Source: a beta proteobacterium L13 (lineage in GTDB: Bacteria > Pseudomonadota > Gammaproteobacteria > Burkholderiales > Chromobacteriaceae). From it: a DNA stretch of 64,000 bases. Shown in pieces: positions 57,177 through 64,000 of this stretch. A program made the position numbers and the translations under genes. The stretch's first letter is position 1, and every line of letters begins with the position of its first letter. Location of the stretch: assembly GCA_000335715.1 (NCBI GenBank), contig AMYZ01000011.1, forward strand, positions 1 to 64,000, written 5' to 3'. The notes beneath the pieces were generated by a model. That model searched no databases and had not been told where the DNA came from. It saw nothing but the letters and a program-made list of their open reading frames with translations.

Positions 57177-57319
57177 GCCACTTCTCCTTTGTGCTGCCGT
57201 ACCCGTATGCGGGCGGCCTGCTGTGTCATTGCGGCGGGGCCGCGATCGTGAACCGGGTGCAGGGCTGGCCAGGCTCTCTGTGTTATGTGTGGCTTGCGGC
57301 CAACCCTGCTAAAGGTGAC

Positions 57320-58198
57320 TTACTTATTTTTGCCTTCGGCGAACAGCGCGTCCAGCTTCTGCTCGTAGCTGTGGTAGCCCAGGTGCTCGTACAGCTTCAT
57401 GCGGGTCTGCATGGTATCCACCACGTTTTTCTGGCTACCGTCGCGGCGGATGGCGCCGTACACGTTCAGTGCGGCCTGGCTCATGGCGCGGAAGGCGGAC
57501 AGCGGGTACAGCACCAGGCCCACGCCGTTGGCACCCAGCTCTTCGGTGGTGTACAGCGGGGTGGCGCCAAACTCGGTGATATTGGCCAGAATCGGCACTT
57601 TTACGGCCTCGGCAAACTGCTTGTACATGGCCAGGTCGGTAATGGCTTCCGGGAAGATCATGTCGGCGCCGGCTTCCACGCAGGCCACGGCGCGTTCGAT
57701 GGCGGCGTCCAGGCCTTCCACCGCCAGCGCGTCGGTGCGGGCCATGATCACCATGCCGTGTTTACGGGCATCGACGGCGGCTTTAACGCGGTCCACCATT
57801 TCTTCCTGGCTGACAATGGCCTTGTTCGGGCGGTGGCCGCAGCGCTTCTGCTGCACCTGGTCTTCGATATGCACAGCGGCGGCACCGGCTTTTTCCAGGC
57901 TGCGCACGGCGCGGGCAATGTTGAAAGCGCCGCCCCAGCCGGTGTCGATGTCCACCAGCAGCGGCAGTTCGCTGGCGTCGGTAATGCGGCGCACGTCGAT
58001 CAGCACGTCTTCCAGTGTGGTGATGCCCAGGTCGGGAATGCCGCAGGAGCAGGCGGCCACGCCGCCGCCGGACAGGTACAGCGCCTTGAAGCCGCTGTGT
58101 TCGGCCAGGCGCGCAGCGTAGGCATTGACTGCGCCCACCACTTGCAGGGGTTTTTCTTGGGCTACCGCATCGCGGAAGCGTTGACCGGGTGTGGACAT
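57320..58198 (-). CDS. prpB: Methylisocitrate lyase PrpB
   Basis: The 292-residue isocitrate-lyase-family enzyme cleaves 2-methylisocitrate to pyruvate and succinate. Key motifs are [34 protein letters not shown], the KRCGH catalytic loop ([14 protein letters not shown]) and [13 protein letters not shown]. The ATG at 58198 follows GGAG. It is the first gene of the prp cluster; the regulator PrpR is not in this window. Confidence 0.94.
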   Translation of the reverse strand: MSTPGQRFRDAVAQEKPLQVVGAVNAYAARLAEHSGFKALYLSGGGVAACSCGIPDLGITTLEDVLIDVRRITDASELPLLVDIDTGWGGAFNIARAVRSLEKAGAAAVHIEDQVQQKRCGHRPNKAIVSQEEMVDRVKAAVDARKHGMVIMARTDALAVEGLDAAIERAVACVEAGADMIFPEAITDLAMYKQFAEAVKVPILANITEFGATPLYTTEELGANGVGLVLYPLSAFRAMSQAALNVYGAIRRDGSQKNVVDTMQTRMKLYEHLGYHSYEQKLDALFAEGKNK

Positions 58199-58395
58199 CG
58201 GGTTCTCCTGCTCTTGTTCTGGGGGATGTGAGAGGTATTCTAGCAAGTGCTTGGTTTTTTGATAAGCGTTTTTTGTCTGGCAATCTGCCAGGTTGGGCCA
58301 GTGTGGCGCATTTGTCTGCCACATCTTGAAACACGGCGCAGCGGGCGCATCTGGTATACAGCCTGCTGCTTGCGTGTGCCTGTTTACTGGCGGGT

Positions 58396-58423
58396 GAACT
58401 TATTTTGACGTATGCAGGTCATA
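58396..58423 (+). promoter_or_regulatory. Candidate sigma-E promoter upstream of rpoE
   Basis: TGAACTT with GAACTT at 58396-58401 and GTCATA at 58418-58423 are separated by 16 nt, close to the sigma-E pattern GGAACTT-N16-GTCTGA. It lies about 75 nt before the rpoE start and would allow autoactivation. The rest of the prpB-rpoE spacer, about 300 nt, shows no other clear element. Confidence 0.6.
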
Positions 58424-58496
58424 GCCTTGCCTTGCATCGGCGAAAGCCGGCACCTAACAAAACCAAGCAGGGCGAATCAGGGAGAAATTGATAACG

Positions 58497-59096
58497 ATGA
58501 GTGATCGTGAACTCGACCAGCAGCTGGTGGAGAGGGCGCAGCGTGGTGAAAAGCGTGCTTTCGACCTGCTGGTGTCGAAGTATCAGCGGCGATTGTCGCG
58601 CCTGTTGTCGCGCTTTATTCGTGACTCGGCCGATATCGAGGACGTCACGCAGGAGGCGTTTGTCAAAGCCTACCGCGCGCTGCCCTCCTTTCGTGGCGAG
58701 AGTGCTTTTTACACCTGGCTCTACCGTATTGGCATCAATACGGCAAAAAATTTCCTGACCTCGGCCGGCCGCCGGCCAGTGGTCAGCTCGGAGTTCGAGG
58801 ATGAGGATGGCGAGAGTCTGGATATGGCTAGCCAGATACCGGACCACCACACCCCGGAAGCCGAGATGATGAATCAGCAGATACTCTCTGCCGTGAATGC
58901 GGCGGTAGAGCGTTTGCCTGAGGAGTTGCGCACAGCGATCAGCCTGCGAGAAATGGAAGGCTTGAGCTATGAGGAAATTGCCAGCGCAATGAATTGCCCG
59001 ATAGGCACGGTGCGCTCACGGATTTTCCGTGCGCGTGAAGCAATCGCGACCGAGTTGCGTCCTTTGCTGGATACAGCCAAGAACAAAAGATGGTGA
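58497..59096 (+). CDS. rpoE: RNA polymerase sigma factor RpoE (AlgU)
   Basis: The 199-residue ECF sigma factor has region 2 (SKYQRRLSRLLSRFIRD, DVTQEAFVKAYRALPSFRGE, FYTWLYRIGINTAKNFL) and region 4 (LPEELRTAISLREMEGLSYEEI, CPIGTVRSRIFRAREAI). It directs the envelope-stress response. The gene is the first of the rpoE-rseA-rseB-rseC-mucD operon. Confidence 0.96.
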   Translation: MSDRELDQQLVERAQRGEKRAFDLLVSKYQRRLSRLLSRFIRDSADIEDVTQEAFVKAYRALPSFRGESAFYTWLYRIGINTAKNFLTSAGRRPVVSSEFEDEDGESLDMASQIPDHHTPEAEMMNQQILSAVNAAVERLPEELRTAISLREMEGLSYEEIASAMNCPIGTVRSRIFRAREAIATELRPLLDTAKNKRW

Positions 59097-59103
59097 GCAG
59101 ATT

Positions 59104-59592
59104 ATGAAAGAAACCCTTTCTTCCCTGATGGATGGCGAACTGAGCGACAAGGACGCCGCTCAGGCCATGCACATGCTGGGTAACGACGACCAGCTCAAAG
59201 CCGCGTGGCAGGAATACCACCTGATCGGTGACGCCCTGCGTGGCAATGCCCTGCTGCATGTGGACGTGCGCGAGCAGGTGTCGGTAGCACTGCAGGCCGA
59301 GCCTACGGTGCTGGCACCGCGTAGTCTGGCGCGCAAGCCGGCCAGGCCGGTAGCCCGCTTTGCCCTGGCTGCTTCGGTAGCGATGGCAGGCGTGGTGGGC
59401 TGGTACAGCTGGCAAGGCCAGCAGGCGGGCGATCCTGCCCTGATGGCGCAAGCGGTGCCCACGCCGAGTGCCCAGGTGCAAGTCGTGAATGCGGCCAACC
59501 AGTCCTATCTGGATGCGCATCAGGACATCAGCCTGAGTGATGGCCTGGCGCGTGCCAGCCTGGTGCAACCTGCGGCGAAAGGTCTGCATTGA
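59104..59592 (+). CDS. rseA: Anti-sigma-E factor RseA (MucA-like)
   Basis: The 162-residue single-pass inner-membrane protein has the N-terminal sigma-binding domain KETLSSLMDGELSDKDA and WQEYHLIGDALRG, a membrane helix near residues 80-96 (FALAASVAMAGVVGWYSW), and a periplasmic tail. It holds RpoE inactive until proteolysed. The stop overlaps the rseB start by 1 nt. Confidence 0.92.
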   Translation: MKETLSSLMDGELSDKDAAQAMHMLGNDDQLKAAWQEYHLIGDALRGNALLHVDVREQVSVALQAEPTVLAPRSLARKPARPVARFALAASVAMAGVVGWYSWQGQQAGDPALMAQAVPTPSAQVQVVNAANQSYLDAHQDISLSDGLARASLVQPAAKGLH

Positions 59593-60536
59593 TGCGTGTC
59601 ATAGCTGCCTGTGTTGTCGCAGCCTTGCCGTTGGCCGCTGTGGCGGACGACGATTGGGCCTTGCTGGATAAAGCCGCCGAAGCAGCGGTAAACCTGCCGC
59701 TGGCTGCCACCTATATGCACCAGCTTGGTGGTGATCTGGAAACGTTCCGGCTGCAGCGTGTAGTGGAGTCCGGCGTAGTGCGCGAGCGCCGCGAATCGCT
59801 CGATGGCATGCCGCGCGAGATCGTGCGGGTAGGGAACGAGCTGACCTGTTACGCGCCGGATGCCAAGTCGCTGAATGCGGCCAAGCTCAGTGCCATCAAG
59901 CTGTTCCCGGCCTTGCTGCCCGATAATGTGGAAGACTTGGCGCAGGGCTACCAGCTGGTGCGCGGCGGCATGGATCGTGTTGCGCAGAAAGATTGCCAGT
60001 GGCTAGTACTGAAGCCCAGGGACGTAGCCGGGCGCTACACCCAGCGTTTCTGTATCGACCCGCAAAGTGCGCTGCCGCTGAAAGTGGTGACGGCCACCGC
60101 CAAGGGTGAGGTGGTGGAGCAGTTCGCCTTTACCGAGTTGCAGCTACAGCCACCCAAGGATAAATCCCTGCTCAAGCCGCGTTACAAGCAAAGCCTGGCG
60201 CTGGGCAAGGTAGGTGGTGTGCAGCAGGGTATGCAGCCTATGCACGATATCAAGGGCCTGCCCAGTGGTTTTCGCATGGTGCGCTTTGTGAACCGCCCGC
60301 TGCCTGGCCATGAAAAAGCCGTACAGCATTACGTGTTCTCTGATGGTTTTGCCAAGGTGTCGCTGTTTGTCGAAGCGGCCAACGGCGAGGGCGTCAACCA
60401 GAGCTCGGCCACGGCGCCCAATGGCATTGGCGTGGCCTCGCGCCAGAGCGGGGACATGTTGCTGACGGTTGTGGGCGATCTGCCCGAAGCCGGCCTGCAG
60501 TCCGTGCTGAAGAACATCCGCCTGACTGCCCGCTAG
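59592..60536 (+). CDS. rseB: Sigma-E regulatory protein RseB (MucB-like)
   Basis: The 314-residue periplasmic protein has a signal peptide (VIAACVVAALPLAAVA). The MucB/RseB pattern is AVNLPLAATYMHQLGGDLET, VRERRESLDGMPREIVR, GRYTQRFCIDPQSALPL and the C-terminal KNIRLTAR. It has a LolA-like lipid-binding fold and protects RseA from DegS cleavage. The ATG at 59592 is adjacent to the rseA stop. Confidence 0.9.
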   Translation: MRVIAACVVAALPLAAVADDDWALLDKAAEAAVNLPLAATYMHQLGGDLETFRLQRVVESGVVRERRESLDGMPREIVRVGNELTCYAPDAKSLNAAKLSAIKLFPALLPDNVEDLAQGYQLVRGGMDRVAQKDCQWLVLKPRDVAGRYTQRFCIDPQSALPLKVVTATAKGEVVEQFAFTELQLQPPKDKSLLKPRYKQSLALGKVGGVQQGMQPMHDIKGLPSGFRMVRFVNRPLPGHEKAVQHYVFSDGFAKVSLFVEAANGEGVNQSSATAPNGIGVASRQSGDMLLTVVGDLPEAGLQSVLKNIRLTAR

Positions 60537-61010
60537 ATGATAGAAACCGAAGCGCGCGTGCTGTCCGTGGAGCCCGGCTTTGCCTGGGTAGAACCGCGGC
60601 CGCACTCGCCTTGCGGGCAGTGCCACCCGGAGCATGGTTGCCGCTCTTTGCAAATGGCGCGCATGTTTGCCTTGCGCGAGCCGCGCTTCCGGGTGCTGGA
60701 CCCGCTGGGTGTTGCCCCGGGGCAGCGCGTGAATATCGCGGTGCCGGAATCAGGGGTGCTGCGCAGTGCCGGCATGCTGTACGTGTTGCCAGTGCTGGCG
60801 CTGATCGCCGGTGCCATGCTGGGTAGCCGTTACGGCGACACCACTGCTGCGCTGCTGGCAGTAGCTTGTTTGTTGTTCACTTTGGGCTGTGTGCATCTTT
60901 ATGCACGGCGATTGGCGGCAGATGTCCGCTATCAGCCGCATATTGCCAGCCTTGTCGATGTTCAGACTGTTTCCATGGAGTTTGTCAAAACATGCCGATC
61001 AAGAAGCTGA
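60537..61010 (+). CDS. rseC: SoxR-reducing system/RseC-family protein
   Basis: The 157-residue membrane protein has an N-terminal Cys-rich domain (CGQCHPEHGC, three to four Cys) and two membrane helices at about residues 80-125 (LYVLPVLALIAGAML, ALLAVACLLFTLGCV). RseC relatives modulate sigma-E and the SoxR-reducing complex. It begins directly after rseB and overlaps mucD by 19 nt. Confidence 0.88.
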   Translation: MIETEARVLSVEPGFAWVEPRPHSPCGQCHPEHGCRSLQMARMFALREPRFRVLDPLGVAPGQRVNIAVPESGVLRSAGMLYVLPVLALIAGAMLGSRYGDTTAALLAVACLLFTLGCVHLYARRLAADVRYQPHIASLVDVQTVSMEFVKTCRSRS

Positions 61011-62416
61011 TTGTCTCTTCCATGATGGTAGCCGGCCTGCTGGGCGGCTCTGCCCCCCTGATGGCCGCCCCGCAGCTGGCGCTGCCGGATTTCACCCAGC
61101 TGGTGGAAAACCAGGGGCGCGCCGTAGTCAATATCCGCACCGTGCAAACCGTGCGCGAAGTGGTGCGTGACCTGCCCGAAGGCATGGAAAACGACCCGTT
61201 TGCCGAATTTTTCCGCCGTTTCGCCCCGCCGCAGCTGCGCGAGTACCGTACCGGCGGCATGGGCTCCGGCTTTATCCTGTCTGCCGACGGTTACGTGCTG
61301 ACTAATGCGCACGTGATTGCCGATGCCGACGAAATGATCGTGACGCTTAATGACAAGCGCGAGTACAAGGCCAAGGTGGTGGGCTCCGATGCCCGTACCG
61401 ACGTGGCCTTGCTGAAAATCGACGCCACCGGCCTGCCATTTGTGAAGCTGGGTAAGGTAGACCAGCTCAAAGTGGGTGAGTGGGTATTGGCCATCGGCTC
61501 GCCATTCGGCTTCGAGAATACTGTTACATCCGGCATTGTGTCGGCCAAGGGCCGTCATCTGCCCGATGAGTCTTACGTGCCCTTTATCCAGACCGACGCC
61601 GCGGTCAATCCGGGCAACTCCGGCGGCCCGCTGTTCAACCTGAAGGGCGAGGTGGTCGGCATCAACTCGCAGATTTACAGCCGTTCCGGTGGTTTCATGG
61701 GCATTTCGTTTGCCATTCCGGTAGATGTGGCGCTGGATGTGGCCGAGCAGCTCAAGAAGAACGGCAAGGTCAGCCGCAGCCGGATTGGTGTGTCGATCCA
61801 GGACGTGTCCAAGGAGTTGGCCGCATCCTTTGGTTTGCAAGATGCCCAGGGTGCGCTGATTACCTCGATAGAAAAAGACGGCCCGGCAGCCAAAGCTGGC
61901 GTACGTGCTGGCGATGTAGTCCTGCAGGTGGGCGGCAAGGCTGTGGAGAGCAGTGAAGACCTGCCGCGTCTGCTGGGTAGTGTGCCACCGGGTAGCAAGG
62001 TGGAGCTTGGCGTGTGGCGTGGCCGCGCGCTGGTGAAAGCCACTGTGGTCACGGCTGAAATGCAGGACGAAGACCCGCGTACGGCCGAGCGTGCCTACAA
62101 GGGCAAGCAGGAAGGTGGCCAGGATGAGGTGGGCACCACGACCGGCCTCGCCCTGCAAGCGGTAGCGCCAGCGTTGTTGCAGAAGCTTGGTGTGAAGTTT
62201 GGCCTGGCGGTACGTGGTGCTACCGGCCCCGCACTGAAGGCCGGCATGCAGCAGGGCGATGTGATTGTCGGGGTGGGTGGTGAAGAACTGCAGTCCGCCC
62301 GCCAGCTGGTGCAGGCTATCCAGGCGGTCAAACCGGGTGATGCTCTCGCATTGCGCGTGCTGCGTGATGGCGCGCCACTATTTGTTGCCCTGAAGCCCGA
62401 GAAGAAAACCCGTTGA
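60992..62416 (+). CDS. mucD: Periplasmic serine protease DegQ/MucD (HtrA family)
   Basis: The 474-residue protease has a signal peptide (LIVSSMMVAGLLGGSAPLMA). The catalytic triad is visible in TNAHVIADADE (His), DARTDVALLKID (Asp) and NPGNSGGPLFN (Ser), and two PDZ domains follow (about residues 265-350 and 375-470). It degrades misfolded envelope proteins and is part of the sigma-E regulon. The start ATG 60992 is favoured over a longer frame. Confidence 0.94.
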   Translation: MPIKKLIVSSMMVAGLLGGSAPLMAAPQLALPDFTQLVENQGRAVVNIRTVQTVREVVRDLPEGMENDPFAEFFRRFAPPQLREYRTGGMGSGFILSADGYVLTNAHVIADADEMIVTLNDKREYKAKVVGSDARTDVALLKIDATGLPFVKLGKVDQLKVGEWVLAIGSPFGFENTVTSGIVSAKGRHLPDESYVPFIQTDAAVNPGNSGGPLFNLKGEVVGINSQIYSRSGGFMGISFAIPVDVALDVAEQLKKNGKVSRSRIGVSIQDVSKELAASFGLQDAQGALITSIEKDGPAAKAGVRAGDVVLQVGGKAVESSEDLPRLLGSVPPGSKVELGVWRGRALVKATVVTAEMQDEDPRTAERAYKGKQEGGQDEVGTTTGLALQAVAPALLQKLGVKFGLAVRGATGPALKAGMQQGDVIVGVGGEELQSARQLVQAIQAVKPGDALALRVLRDGAPLFVALKPEKKTR

Positions 62417-62667
62417 AAACCCTGACTTTATATTTCCGAGAGTACTGCAGTCTGTGCCACCAGATGCTGGCACAACTGCAGCCTCTGCAGGCACAGTACG
62501 GCTTTGATATCGATGTAATCGATGTGGATGCCGACCCGGTGCTGGAAGAACGCTACAACGAACTGGTGCCGGTTCTGGTGGATGGCGATACCGAAATCTG
62601 CCACTGGCACCTGGACGAGGCCAAGTTGGCCGCACGATTGGCTGCACACACGGGCGAAATCGGCTAA
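62413..62667 (+). CDS. Glutaredoxin-family protein (DUF836-like)
   Basis: The 84-residue thioredoxin-fold protein has [14 protein letters not shown] (Cys-x-x-Cys) and the cis-Pro region [18 protein letters not shown]. The TTG start overlaps the mucD stop (TTGA). It belongs to the small glutaredoxin-like family and is coexpressed with the sigma-E operon. The partner is unknown. Confidence 0.82.
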   Translation: MKTLTLYFREYCSLCHQMLAQLQPLQAQYGFDIDVIDVDADPVLEERYNELVPVLVDGDTEICHWHLDEAKLAARLAAHTGEIG

Positions 62668-62691
62668 AATCCGCGCCAGTGTTGAGTTAGC

Positions 62692-62720
62692 AAGGGCACA
62701 TCTCGGTGCCCTTAATTTTT
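62692..62720 (+). terminator. Terminator between the sigma-E operon and lepA
   Basis: AAGGGCAC-ATCTCG-GTGCCCTT forms a perfect 8-bp stem followed by AATTTTT, 11 nt before the lepA start. It may separate lepA from the operon or act as an attenuator. Confidence 0.8.
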
Positions 62721-62731
62721 GCTGGATTCCG

Positions 62732-64000
<1,269 letters not shown>

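Overview
This GC-rich 64 kb chromosomal window reads as a betaproteobacterium of the order Neisseriales, most likely the Chromobacteriaceae group (Vogesella, Aquitalea, Chromobacterium relatives). The reasons are the AcnD/PrpF type of methylcitrate cycle, the rpoE-rseABC-mucD-lepA block, and a Neisseria-like Zur box. The genus is an inference. I saw no rRNA or tRNA gene, no CRISPR array and no complete insertion sequence.

Layout. 1-1.9 kb: a UbiH-type gene fragment, a CynX/NimT-type transporter and a MarR regulator with a double palindromic operator. 2.0-7.9 kb: a tight six-gene unit (MacB/LolD-type ATPase, FtsX-type permease, LolA-like carrier, outer-membrane beta-barrel, LytS kinase, LytTR regulator) that looks like a self-contained envelope lipid or lipoprotein trafficking system. 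8-13.4 kb: MipA/OmpV, TruC, gamma-glutamyltransferase lipoprotein and a peptide-binding protein. 13.5-15.9 kb: a BtaA-type lipid enzyme overlapping a GNAT/Fem-like acyltransferase. 16-19.2 kb: a Zur-type zinc-starvation operon (COG0523 GTPase, dihydroorotase paralog, DUF1826). 19.4-21.7 kb: feoA-feoB plus a 55-residue Cys-rich membrane protein behind an FNR-like box. 21.8-31 kb: assorted periplasmic binding proteins, LysR regulators, an MBL/DsbA pair, ohr/ohrR, a CsgG-like protein, a decayed AraC gene, a DUF1311-MliC fusion and a DHA2 exporter. 31-35.8 kb: divergent lysA/lysR, glycerate kinase and a YiiX-like hydrolase. 35.8-37 kb: a lower-GC pocket with two orphan genes. 37-44.6 kb: an EAL/degenerate-GGDEF protein, a sugar-type binding protein, and a polyamine operon (potF, acetylpolyamine amidohydrolase, aguB) with a divergent LysR. 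44.7-51.7 kb: an MFS exporter divergent from an SgrR-type regulator, a MITE-like element, an SDR, two LysR regulators and hchA. 51.8-58.2 kb: prpB-prpC-acnD-prpF for propionate catabolism. 58.4-64 kb: rpoE-rseA-rseB-rseC-mucD, a glutaredoxin-like protein and lepA, which runs off the end.

The strongest undescribed signal is sequence-level. The 9-mer GTTGGCCGC (complement GCGGCCAAC), usually followed by A, occurs about 69 times by hand count, roughly once per kb, where one to two would be expected by chance. It occurs in both orientations, in almost every spacer between convergent genes, and several times as inverted pairs that form terminator-like hairpins. This is how the Neisseriaceae DNA uptake sequence behaves, but the motif is unrelated to the known GCCGTCTGAA dialects. 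I propose it as a candidate uptake-sequence dialect of this lineage.
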